Assembly (NCBI GenBank): GCA_963843365.1
Contig: CAWJKG010000002.1
Coordinates: 1,116,001 to 1,180,000 of the forward strand
Reading direction: 5' to 3'
Source: Bog-473 sp963843365
GTDB lineage: Bacteria; Actinomycetota; Acidimicrobiia; Acidimicrobiales; RAAP-2
Length of the DNA: 64,000 nucleotides
Made by a program: the position numbers and the translations under genes
Notes under the pieces: generated by a model
Seen by the model: the letters and a program-made list of their open reading frames with translations, nothing else
Databases searched by the model: none
What the model was told of the DNA's origin: nothing
Part shown: positions 15,946 through 24,817 of the stretch, one piece after another
How positions within the stretch are numbered: position 1 is the stretch's first letter
How the letters are laid out: the number at the start of each line of letters is the position of its first letter

Positions 15946-18741
15946 GCCGCTCCCGGTTCGGGCGCCGCCGATTCCTGGCCACCTCGGCCGGCGTCGCCGC
16001 CGGGGCGACCGGCCTGGTGGCGACGGACGGTGGGTGGCCGCCGGGACAGGTCCGGTGGTCGGGCGCGGCGGAACCAGAAGAGGGAAGCCGAACGGCGTCA
16101 GTGCCTCTGCGCGCGGCGGGGCTCACGGTCAACGGCCTGACCGATCCCGTCGGGATCGACCCCGACGACTGCTCGTTCGCCTGGTCGTTGCGGGCGGACG
16201 GGCGCGGGGCAGCACAGAGCGCCTGCCGGATCGTCGTGCAGCGCACCGACCCCGGCCACGGGGGAACGGTCTGGGACAGCGGGACGATGGACACCGCCCG
16301 GCAGGCTTTCCTCGTCTACGGGGGGCCGGCGCTGGCCGCGGACGCCGCCTACCGCTGGACCGTCCGGGCCCGGAACTCTTCTGGAACGTGGGGCCCCGCA
16401 TCGGCGGCGGCCGGCTTCACCACCTCGTTGCGCGATGCCGACTGGCAGGCCCACTGGCTGCGCCCGGCGGGGGGATCGGTGCAGCCGGACCGGGTCACGT
16501 ATCTGCGCGCCGAGGTGACCCCGCCGGCGGGCACCGTGGTCCGCGCCACGGCGTACGTCTCCGCCGCCCACACGTACCGGCTCTTCGTCGACGGGGTGGC
16601 GGTCGACGCCTGGCCGAGCTTCTCCTACCCCGACGAGCAGTACGTCCGTGCCGTGGACCTGACCGGTGTGGTGCGCGGCGGACGGCGCGCCGCCATCGGT
16701 GTCCTGCACCGCTGGTACGGACCGGGGCAGGGTCGCCCCGCCTCCTCCCCCGGCCTGCTCCTCCAGCTCTCGCTGCGCTACGCCGACGGCCGCCGGGAGG
16801 TGTTCGGCACCGACGCGTCGTGGCGCGAGCGGCCGGCCGAATGGCTGCCCTCCCCCCTGCGCAACGCCGACGGGGGGGACTTCGTGGAGTGGGTCGACGG
16901 CCGGCTGCAGCCCCAGGGCTGGGACAGCCCCGGCTACGACGACGGCGGCGACGGGTGGTCGGCGGTCACCGTCCTCGGCCCGGCCGGCACGGCGCCCTTC
17001 ACCGGGACGTACGCGCAACGGACCACCATCGTGGAGACGCCGGTGCACCCCGTGCGCCTGCACACGGTGGCGGGGGGCGCGGTCGTGGCGGACTTCGGCG
17101 CCGTCTACGCGGCCCGGCCCAGGGTCACGTTCGCCGACGGGGTTCCGGGACGCACGGTGACGATCCGGGCGGGATACCTCCTCGACCCCGACGGCCAGGT
17201 CTCGACCCTCCACGGGACCCAGGAGACCAACCTGTCGTCGTCGTACATCATGCGCGCCGGCCGCCAGGACTTCGAGATGTTCACCTACTTCGGCTTCCGG
17301 TACCTGCAGATCGACGACCCGGGCACGTCCCTCACGGGCGACGACGTGGTGGCCCTGACGCGTCATGCCGCCATGCCCGACGTCCCCACGGCGTCGTTCT
17401 CCTCGAGCGACCGCATGCTCAACGCCGTCTGGCGGCTGATGGCCCGGTCCTGCCTGTACTGCAGCAACGAACAGTTCGTCGACACGCCGACGCGGGAGAA
17501 GGGCCCCTTCCTGTGGGACGGGGCCAACGAGTCCGAAGGCGTGATGCGCGCCTACGGGGACCAGAACATGACCTGGCAGGCCTTGCGCGACGTTGCGCGA
17601 GGGCAGGCTCGGTACTGGCCCGACGGCCAGGTCAACGCCGTCTACCCCAACGGGGACGGCGCCCGGACCTTCGGCACCAGCACGGCGCGCTACCCCGAGT
17701 GGCTCTGGCGCTACTACGTCTCGACGGGCGACCGCACGACTGCGCTCGCCCACTACCGCTCGGTCGCGCAGGCGGTGTCCTGGCTGTGGAGCACGCGCCA
17801 GGCGGCCACGGGTCTGCTCTACGGGCTGGCCGACTCCGACAACGGCGACCCGGTCTACGGCTACGACCTGTCGGTGGCGGCCGACACGGTGAGCAACGTC
17901 TTGAGCGTCAACGCGATGCGCCGGGTGGCCCAGATCGCCACGTTGGCCGGCGACGACTCGGCGGCGCCGGTGTGGCTGGCCCGGGCGACGCAATTGGCCT
18001 CGTCGGTCAACGCGGTGCTGCGGCGCCCCGACGGCGTCTACGTCGACGGCGTCGAGGCGGGCGGCGCACAGAGCGGCCACGCCTCGCAGGAGGCCAATGC
18101 CCTGGCGCTCGCCTACGGCGTCGTCCCGCCGTCGGACCTGGCCGCGGTCGGGTCCTACGTGGCGGGCCTCGGCATCGACGTGGGGCCCAACCACGGGCTC
18201 GAGCTCCTGCGCGGGCTCGCGGCGGCGGGTATGCCCGAGGCGATCGTCCACACGCTGACGGATGCGTCCGTGCCGGGCTGGGCCCACATTGTGGCGGCGG
18301 GTGGGACGTTCACCTGGGAGGTCTGGAAGCCGAGCGACCTCATCGGCGACTCCATGTCGCACGGATGGGGCTCGTCCGCCCTGGTGGCGATGCAGGAGAC
18401 CCTCCTGGGCGTCGCCTTCGACGAGCCCGACCCGGACGGGACGGTGCGGGCCGTCGTCGTCCCGCCGACGAGCGGGTTGGACCGGGCCCAGGGCTCGGTA
18501 CCCTCCGTCGCCGGCCCGGTGCAGGTGTCCTGGCAGCGGCGGGACCAGGGCATGGCGCTCACGCTCACCGTGCCGCCGAACGCACGAGCCCGGGTGCGAC
18601 TGCCCGCCAGCGGGCCTTCGCAGGTGCGGGAAGGTGGCGTGGCGGCCGGGTCGGCGCCCGGTGTCACGGTGGTGTCGGCGGCCGACGGGGTCGGCGGAGT
18701 TGGCGGTGGGGAGCGGGACGTACCGTTTCACCAGCACCTGA
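15942..18741 (+). CDS. Tat-exported alpha-L-rhamnosidase (GH78), C-terminal frame break
   Basis: About 932 residues. The N-terminus has a twin-arginine signal (GRRRFLATSAGVAAG). An Ig-like domain follows (about 60-160, AYRWTVRARNSSGTWGPAS), then the rhamnosidase N-terminal beta-domain (YVSAAHTYRLFVDG) and the (alpha/alpha)6 barrel. The barrel carries DTPTREKGPFLWDGANES, the counterpart of the acid-residue motif of GH78. SHGWGSSALVAM and a C-terminal beta-sandwich complete the family order. The enzyme would release terminal rhamnose from plant or microbial glycosides outside the cell. The last residues (VGSGTYRFTST) are in another frame, with a change near 18690-18705. The GTG at 15942 is inside the NHL gene stop. 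Confidence 0.85.
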
Positions 18742-18794
18742 CCGCTCCCGCTCCCGCCCTCCACGACGTGCCCGAGGTCCGCGAGTCCCCGGGG

Positions 18795-20366
18795 TCACGA
18801 CGTACAGGTCGTCCCCGGCGCCGGCGTCTGCCCCCCGACGAGATACGTCTGCACGTCAGCCCGCACACACGCGCTGTAGAAGTAGGCGACGTGGTCGTCC
18901 CCGTCGAAGGTGAGCAGCACGCCGTGTGCGAGCTCCTTGGACACGTTGACCGCCCAGGCGTAGGGCGTGGCCGGGTCGTTCGTCGTCCCCACCAGCAGAA
19001 TGGGCGGCGAACCCGGAGCGGCCACCGGCCCCACCTTCCGTGTCGGCGCCGCCGGCCACACGGCACAGCCCGCCTCACCCCAGGCCAGGAGCGGCCCGAA
19101 TACCGGCGCGGACGCCTGCAAGGAGTCGGCCAGAGCCGCGTACGAGGCCAGGTCGCGCGACACGGGATGGTCGAGGCAGTCGATCGCCATGGCGGCATCG
19201 TCGGCGTTCGATGAGCCTCCCGTGTTGTAGTGGTTGGACTGCGCCACCGCCGGCGCACTGTTGCCGGCCGCGTCGGCGGCCAGCGTCGCGCCGAGCTGCG
19301 GCCATTCCGAGCGGGCGTAGAGCGAATCGAGCACGGCGTCGTAGAGCTGACCGGGTCCGGCCACGCTGCCCCCGTCCGCCGGCGACGTCGCCGCCGCCGC
19401 CGCCCGGCCGAGCAGCGCCAGCAACGCGCTCGTCGGGTCGCCGGCCGGACGCCAGGGGCAGGTGGCGCTGCTGACGCCGGCGCACCAGGAGAAGAACGCG
19501 TTGAGCGCCCCCTCGAAGCCCGCGGCCTGCCCCGCCGTCATCTGGTCGAACGACAGCGCCGGATCGATCACGCTGTCGAGGACCATGGCCCGGATGTGGG
19601 TCGGGAACATCTGGGCGTACGTCAGCCCGAGCAGCGTCCCGTAGGACTGCCCCATGTAGGTCAGCCCGCCGTCGCCCAGGGCCTGGCGCAGCCGGTCCAT
19701 GTCGCGGGCGGCGTCGACCGTCCCCACGTGGGGCAAGAGGGTCGGGCTGTTCTTCTCGCAGGCGGCCGCGAATTGCCGGATCCCCTGAATCGTCGCCGCC
19801 TCCTCACTCGGAGTCGAGGGCACCGGGTTCGAGGGCGCGCTGCCACCACCGGTTCCGCAGCTCACCGGGTCGCTGCGCTCGACTCCGCGCGGGTCGAAGA
19901 GCACGATGTCGAAGTGGTCGAGCAGCTGCGGCGTGAGCACGCCGAGCTCGTTGGACGCGTCGTCGATGCCCGACACGCCCGGCCCGCCGGGGTCGATGAC
20001 GAGCGAGCCGATGCGGGCCGCCGGGTCTTCGGCGGGGTGGCGGGCCACGGCGATGGCGATCGTCGGCCCGCGCGGATCGCTGTAGTCGAGCGGCACGACG
20101 AGGCTGCCGCACTGCAGGTCGCCGTTGCACGGCGTCCATGCCATGGGGGTGACCGGCGGTTCCGTGGTCGACGTCGACGTGGACGTGGACGTGGCCTGCC
20201 GACCGTGCCCCTTGGCTGCGACGACCTGGCCACCGCCCGGTCCCTGGCTCTTGTGCACGGCCGCCGGGGTACCGCCGCCACCGCACCCGGCGGCCACCAT
20301 CGCTGCCGCCGCCACCGAGACCGCCGCCAGAAAGGCGAGATGCGGCGGTGTTCGCCTCGTCGACAC
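18795..20366 (-). CDS. Secreted alpha/beta hydrolase with TAP-like C-terminus
   Basis: A 523-residue lipoprotein hydrolase. The lipobox is VAAGC (Cys28). A Gly/Ser/Thr linker follows, including a (ST)n run. The hydrolase core shows LVIDPGGPGVSG (oxyanion region), FDIVLFDPRG, the nucleophile elbow GQSYG (Ser241), Asp in TTNDPATPYAWA and His in DGDDHVAYFY. The C-terminal cap (TAP-like) is typical of actinobacterial tripeptidyl aminopeptidases and of related esterases (Caeseanyl-type substrates cannot be told apart by sequence). The frame is open far upstream, but the GTG at 20366 sits directly before the signal peptide. It is convergent with the rhamnosidase gene. Confidence 0.85.
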   Translation of the reverse strand: MSTRRTPPHLAFLAAVSVAAAAMVAAGCGGGGTPAAVHKSQGPGGGQVVAAKGHGRQATSTSTSTSTTEPPVTPMAWTPCNGDLQCGSLVVPLDYSDPRGPTIAIAVARHPAEDPAARIGSLVIDPGGPGVSGIDDASNELGVLTPQLLDHFDIVLFDPRGVERSDPVSCGTGGGSAPSNPVPSTPSEEAATIQGIRQFAAACEKNSPTLLPHVGTVDAARDMDRLRQALGDGGLTYMGQSYGTLLGLTYAQMFPTHIRAMVLDSVIDPALSFDQMTAGQAAGFEGALNAFFSWCAGVSSATCPWRPAGDPTSALLALLGRAAAAATSPADGGSVAGPGQLYDAVLDSLYARSEWPQLGATLAADAAGNSAPAVAQSNHYNTGGSSNADDAAMAIDCLDHPVSRDLASYAALADSLQASAPVFGPLLAWGEAGCAVWPAAPTRKVGPVAAPGSPPILLVGTTNDPATPYAWAVNVSKELAHGVLLTFDGDDHVAYFYSACVRADVQTYLVGGQTPAPGTTCTS

Positions 20367-20447
20367 CGGGCCAAGCGTTGCACGTGCGTTTCGGGCCGTG
20401 CCGTCACCTTTCTCCCCTGACGGGCCGTCGGGCGACCGGGAGGGAGC

Positions 20448-21200
20448 ATGCGCAACGTGGGTGGAGCCGAGGACGGCGTGGACGTGGGTGGAGCCGAGGA
20501 CGGCGTGGACGTGGGCGGCGTGGGCGGGCAAGCAGGCGCCTCGGCCCGGGGCGAATACGAGCGGCGGCGGCACGCCGACGAGGCCCGACGGCGCGCCGTC
20601 TTCGGCCGACTGGCGCCGGTCGTCCGTGTTCTCGCCGGGCCGATGGCTTCCACCGAGGCCTGGGGGCGCGGCGCCGCGGGCGAAGAGCGTGTCGGACGCT
20701 GGCTCGACCATGCCGTGGGGCGACGGGGCGTCGTCCTGCACGATCGTGCCGTGCCACATCGGCGCACCAACATCGACCACATCGCCGTCGTGGCGTCGGG
20801 AGTCTGGGTGATCGACACCAAGCACTATCGAGGCCGGCTGGAACGACGCGAGCTCGCCGGGTGGTTCGTCCCCCGCCCCCGCCTCTTCGTGGCGGGCCGC
20901 GACGAAGGCCGCCTGGTGACGTCGGCCCGGCGGCAGCAGACGCTGGTGACCGACGAACTCGACCGACTCCACCGCCAGCGGCCGGCGGGAGCGCCGCCGT
21001 CCGTCCGCGTCACCTTGTGCTTCACCGGCGTACAGGCCGGACTCTTCACCCGACCGTTCGCCCTCGAGGGCGTCCTCGTCACATGGCCGCGCGCGCTCGC
21101 ACGCACGCTGGCGGCCCCGGGGCCCCTCGACGCCACCGGGCGACGGGAGGTGGCGGCCTCCCTGGCCCGTGCCTTCCCGCCCCATGCGGTCCGGACCTAG
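20448..21200 (+). CDS. NERD-domain protein
   Basis: A 250-residue protein with a nuclease-related domain at about 75-185: WGRGAAGEERVGRWL, then NIDHIAVVASGVWVIDTKHYRG, in which the Asp and the DTK pattern match the NERD active-site order. NERD proteins are suspected DNA-processing or stress proteins, but most are uncharacterised. The N-terminal GGAEDGVDV segment is encoded by a perfect 27-bp tandem duplication (20461-20514), so the true start may lie downstream of it; an ATG at 20643 (MASTEAWG) is an alternative. Its TAG stop overlaps the TAG of the opposite gene within CTAG. Confidence 0.78.
   Translation: MRNVGGAEDGVDVGGAEDGVDVGGVGGQAGASARGEYERRRHADEARRRAVFGRLAPVVRVLAGPMASTEAWGRGAAGEERVGRWLDHAVGRRGVVLHDRAVPHRRTNIDHIAVVASGVWVIDTKHYRGRLERRELAGWFVPRPRLFVAGRDEGRLVTSARRQQTLVTDELDRLHRQRPAGAPPSVRVTLCFTGVQAGLFTRPFALEGVLVTWPRALARTLAAPGPLDATGRREVAASLARAFPPHAVRT
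20461..20514 (+). repeat. 27-bp tandem duplication at NERD gene 5' end
   Basis: Two identical 27-base units occur at 20461-20487 and 20488-20514, each encoding the same nine residues around AEDGVDVGG. It is a short in-frame duplication, probably recent because the copies are identical. Confidence 0.85.
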
Positions 21201-21766
21201 GCCCCTTCGGGGACCTCCCACAGCCCGACAGGAGCTTCGCCCGGGCGGTAGTGGCCGGGAAGGCGCTCGCCCGACAGGGCGCGCTCCATCCGCTCCTTCA
21301 TGCCGGGGAGCAGCGTGCCGTCACCGATCATCTCCATGAAGATGGCCCCCGCATTGCCCACGTCGAAGAAGTCGCGGTGCCAGGACCACTGGAAGTTCCC
21401 GGCGTAGCGGAACCAGCTGCCGCCGAGCCCGGCGATCTCGTAGCTGGACCCGTCGGCCCTCGTGACGTCCGCGATCTGCTTCCACAGACCGAGGACCTCC
21501 CCCTGCTGCTCGTCGATGAGCACCTTCTGGTAGGGGTAGTTCCACCCCTCCAGGCCGGCCATCTCCTGGCCGAGCGCGATGTCGCGGATCTCGTCGCGAC
21601 CGACGGCCATGAACTCGTCGTGCGGGCCGACGTTCCAGCCGTAGGTGGCGTCCTCGGTGTAGAGCGCGGCCATCGGCCGCCAGTCCTTCTTCTCTCCCCC
21701 GGCTCGGTTGGCGGCGAGCCAGCGCTCGACCATCTCTTCCATCTCGGCGCGCGGATAGGCGGGCAT
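21197..21766 (-). CDS. SnoaL/NTF2-like fold protein
   Basis: A 189-residue protein with the cone-like SnoaL_2 pattern: an N-terminal helix MVERWLAANRAG, then LYTEDATYGWNVGPHDEFMAVGRDEIRD. Later strands include FRYAGNFQWSWHRDFFD. Relatives are polyketide cyclases, dehydratases and many unknowns, and no catalytic residue can be assigned. The ATG at 21766 has AGGAGG eight bases upstream and is preferred over an in-frame upstream start. It is convergent with the NERD gene, the two stop codons sharing CTAG. Confidence 0.75.
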   Translation of the reverse strand: MPAYPRAEMEEMVERWLAANRAGGEKKDWRPMAALYTEDATYGWNVGPHDEFMAVGRDEIRDIALGQEMAGLEGWNYPYQKVLIDEQQGEVLGLWKQIADVTRADGSSYEIAGLGGSWFRYAGNFQWSWHRDFFDVGNAGAIFMEMIGDGTLLPGMKERMERALSGERLPGHYRPGEAPVGLWEVPEGA

Positions 21767-21927
21767 CGGTCGGTCCTCCTCGGGCGGCACGGCGAAGGCC
21801 GCCCCGCGGGCCGGGTCGCCGCACCGTGCGGTCAGCTGCCCAAACCTATCGAGCGGGACCGGGCGGACGGTCGCACCCCGTCAGCTGCCGTGGGTAGGGT
21901 CGGACGCCCGACCGGGGAGGAGCGCAG

Positions 21928-22704
21928 GTGACGGAGAGCAGGATCGAGATCGAGGAGGCGGCGCCCGGTGTGCGCCTCATCGCCTTCAACCGTCCCGAGG
22001 TGCGCAACGCCTTCGACACCGCCATGTACCGGCAGGTGACCGAGGCCCTGCGGGCGGCCGACGGTGACGAGACGGTCGGCGCCGTCGTGCTGACCGGCCG
22101 TGGCCAGGCGTTCACCTCCGGCCAGGACCTGGCCGAGATGGCCGCCATCGCCACCGGCACCGCCGTCGAGGGAGCGGGGCAGGGTTTCATGGGGCTGCTC
22201 GACTGCCTCGTCGACCTCTCCGTGCCGCTGTTGGCCGCCGTCAACGGTGTCGCGGTGGGGCTCGGCTTCACGTTGCTGCCGCACTGCAATCTTGTGCTGG
22301 TGGACGCCGATGCCCGCCTGCGTGTCCCCTTCGCCGAGCTCGGCGTCCCGCCCGAGGCCGCCAGCAGCGTTCTCTTCCCGGCCGTCATGGGCTGGCAGCA
22401 GGCGGCGCGGGTGCTCCTCACCTCGGACTGGGTCACCGCGGACGAGGCGGTCTCGCTCGGCGTGGCGCTCAAGGTGTGCCCGGCGGGGACGGTGGTCGAC
22501 GAGACCGTTGCTCTGGCGGGGCGGATCGCCGGATTTCCGCGGGCGGCGACCCGGGCCAGCGCCACGCTCGTACGGGCGGCCCGACGGGACGCGGTGCTCG
22601 AGGCCAACCGGCGGGAGCAGGGGGCGTTCGGCGCCCTCCTCGGGGCGGCAGCCGGGAGCGGGACGTTGGCCGAGTTCGCCGGACGGACCGTGACGGGGTC
22701 CTGA
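21928..22704 (+). CDS. Enoyl-CoA hydratase/isomerase family protein
   Basis: A 258-residue crotonase-fold enzyme. FNRPEVRNAFD, the oxyanion-hole segment FTSGQDLAEM and the second NGVAVGLGFTLLP block fit the family, and PFAELGVPPEAASS occupies the active-site region. This order resembles PaaG-like isomerases/hydratases, so addition of water to, or double-bond movement in, an acyl-CoA is likely. The GTG at 21928 follows GGAGGAGCG. It is the first gene of a four-gene operon in which the next start is 2 bases after its stop. Confidence 0.87.
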   Translation: MTESRIEIEEAAPGVRLIAFNRPEVRNAFDTAMYRQVTEALRAADGDETVGAVVLTGRGQAFTSGQDLAEMAAIATGTAVEGAGQGFMGLLDCLVDLSVPLLAAVNGVAVGLGFTLLPHCNLVLVDADARLRVPFAELGVPPEAASSVLFPAVMGWQQAARVLLTSDWVTADEAVSLGVALKVCPAGTVVDETVALAGRIAGFPRAATRASATLVRAARRDAVLEANRREQGAFGALLGAAAGSGTLAEFAGRTVTGS

Positions 22705-22706
22705 GC

Positions 22707-23585
22707 ATGCGGCTGGGCATCACCGCCGCCCTGACCGACCTCGACGTCGCCCCCGCCGTCCTGGCCCGGACCGTCGAGGAGCTGGGGTTCGACTCCTTCT
22801 ACCTGCCCGAGCACACGCACCTCCCTGTCCAGGAGGACACACCGCCCGCACTCGTGGGTGGCGTCCGCCTCGATGACTACAAGCGCTGTCTCGACCCCCT
22901 CGTCGCGCTGGGCACCGCCGCCGCCGTCACGTCACGCATCGGCCTCGGGACCGGCATTCTGCTGGCCGCGCAGCACGAGCCGATTCTGTTGGCCAAGCAG
23001 GTAGCCACCCTCGACCATCTCTCGGGGGGCCGCGTCACGCTCGGAGTCGGCTACGGCTGGAACCGCACGGAGGCGGAGGACCACGGCGTCGACTGGGCCC
23101 GCAGGCACGACGTCGTCCGGGAACACCTGGCGGCCATGGAGGCCATCTGGTCCGCCGACCAGGCCGAGTACCACGGCGAGTTCGTCGACTTCGGACCGAC
23201 CTGGTCCTGGCCGAAGCCGGTCCAACAGCCCCGCGTCCGCATTTTGGTCGGTGGCGGGGCCAACGACGCGGTGCTCACCGCCGTCGCGCAGAGCGCCGAC
23301 GGCTGGATCCCCATCGGCGGCAGCGGCCTGGCCACCGCCCTCCCCCGTCTGCACGCACTGGCCGAGGCGGCCGGCCGTGATCCCGCCACCATTGACGTCG
23401 TCCCGTTCGGCACCATCGCCGACGAGGGCAAGCTGGAGCACTACGCCGGGCTCGGGATCGACGAGGTCGTCCTCCGGGTCCGGGCCGGCGACGAGGCCAC
23501 CGTCCGGGCCGAGCTCGAGTCGTTGGCACCCCTCGTCCCCTTCGCCACGACACTGCCACTGCCACTGCAACTGGAGCGACCATGA
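22707..23585 (+). CDS. Luciferase-like oxidoreductase, probably F420-dependent
   Basis: A 292-residue luciferase-like enzyme starting MRLGITAALTDLDVAPAVLA. It shows FYLPEHTHLP, LGTGILLAAQHEPILLAKQV, GRVTLGVGYGWNRTE and RVRILVGGGANDAVLTAVAQ, the order seen in F420-dependent LLM proteins of mycobacteria and Acidimicrobiia. It probably reduces or oxidises the intermediate handled by this operon; the substrate is unknown. Its stop overlaps the next ATG (ATGA). Confidence 0.87.
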   Translation: MRLGITAALTDLDVAPAVLARTVEELGFDSFYLPEHTHLPVQEDTPPALVGGVRLDDYKRCLDPLVALGTAAAVTSRIGLGTGILLAAQHEPILLAKQVATLDHLSGGRVTLGVGYGWNRTEAEDHGVDWARRHDVVREHLAAMEAIWSADQAEYHGEFVDFGPTWSWPKPVQQPRVRILVGGGANDAVLTAVAQSADGWIPIGGSGLATALPRLHALAEAAGRDPATIDVVPFGTIADEGKLEHYAGLGIDEVVLRVRAGDEATVRAELESLAPLVPFATTLPLPLQLERP

Positions 23586-24817
23586 CAGACCTGATCGACG
23601 ACGCCGCCCCCCGCCTCGGCGGCACGACCCCGCTCCCCAAGATCATCAGCGTCGACGACCACATCGTCGAGCCGCCGCACCTCTGGGACACCTGGCTCCC
23701 CGAGCGCTTCCGCGCCCGCGGCCCCAAGGCCGAGCGGCGGGGCATCGGCGACATGGAGCACATCGGCGGCGGGTCGTACCGCCAGTCGTTCGACCCGGAC
23801 GGGCCCCAGGCCGACTGCTGGGTGTACGAGGACCTCGTCTACATCAACAAGCGCCACGTGGCCGCGGTGGGCTTCGACCGCGACGACATGACGATGTCGC
23901 CCATCACCTACGACGAGATGCGGCCCGGCTGTTACGACCCCGTCGCCCGCGTCGCCGACAACGAGGCCAACTGGGTCGAGGCGAGCCTCTGCTTCCCGAC
24001 CTTCCCCCGCTTCTGCGGCCAGACCTTCCTGGAGGCGAAGGACAAGGAGCTCGCCGAGGCGTGCGTCGTCGCCTACAACGACTTCATGGTCGAGGAGTGG
24101 TGCGGCGACAGCGGCGGCCGGTTGCTCCCGCTGTGCCTCATCCCGTTGTGGGACGCGGAGAAGGCGGCCGCCGAGGTCCGCCGGAACGCGTCCCGCGGCG
24201 TACGCGCCGTCTGCTTCAGCGAGATACCGCCCCACCTCGGCCTCCCGAGCATCCACAGCGGGTACTGGGATCCCTTCTTCGCGGCCTGCGCCGAGACCGG
24301 CACCGTCGTCTGCATGCACATCGGCTCCTCCTCCAAGATGCCGGCCACCTCCGCCGACGCACCCGTCGCCGTGGCGGCATCGCTGAGCTTCGGCAACGCC
24401 ATGTCGTCGCTGTGCGACTTCCTCTTCTCAGGGGTGCTCGTCCGCTTCCCCGAACTGATCCTCGCCTACTCGGAAGGGCAGATCGGTTGGCTGCCCTACA
24501 TCCTCGAGCGCGTCGACGACGTGTGGCGCGAGCACCGCGCCTGGGGTGGCGTGAAGGACACCATCCTCGAGCCCCCTTCCACCTATTTCCACCGCCAGGT
24601 GTACGGCTGCTTCTTCCGGGACCAGCACGGCCTCGATTCTCTGAACGTCATCGGCGCCGACCGCGTCACGTTCGAGACCGACTATCCCCACACCGACTCC
24701 ACCTGGCCCGACACCCGGGCCGTGGCCGAGCAGCTCGTGCGTGATCTCTCCGACGAGGAGGTGTACCGGATCATGCGGGGCAACGCGATTGCGATGCTCG
24801 GCCTGGAAGGCCCGTGA
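23582..24817 (+). CDS. Amidohydrolase_2 family metal-dependent hydrolase
   Basis: A 411-residue TIM-barrel hydrolase. The metal site begins at IISVDDHIVEP (DxH pattern), with His in VCMHIGSSS on an inner strand and a late Asp in FETDYPHTDSTWP. These are the hallmarks of the amidohydrolase_2/ACMS-decarboxylase group, which decarboxylates or hydrolyses ring or carboxylate substrates. The chemistry here is uncertain. It overlaps its neighbours on both sides by four bases, so it acts in the same pathway as the CoA enzymes. Confidence 0.87.
   Translation: MTDLIDDAAPRLGGTTPLPKIISVDDHIVEPPHLWDTWLPERFRARGPKAERRGIGDMEHIGGGSYRQSFDPDGPQADCWVYEDLVYINKRHVAAVGFDRDDMTMSPITYDEMRPGCYDPVARVADNEANWVEASLCFPTFPRFCGQTFLEAKDKELAEACVVAYNDFMVEEWCGDSGGRLLPLCLIPLWDAEKAAAEVRRNASRGVRAVCFSEIPPHLGLPSIHSGYWDPFFAACAETGTVVCMHIGSSSKMPATSADAPVAVAASLSFGNAMSSLCDFLFSGVLVRFPELILAYSEGQIGWLPYILERVDDVWREHRAWGGVKDTILEPPSTYFHRQVYGCFFRDQHGLDSLNVIGADRVTFETDYPHTDSTWPDTRAVAEQLVRDLSDEEVYRIMRGNAIAMLGLEGP

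Noticed and set aside
16098..18764. 888-codon minus-strand frame opposite the rhamnosidase
   Set aside because: Arg/Val/Gly/His-rich antisense frame without motifs; the plus strand has a complete GH78 domain order.
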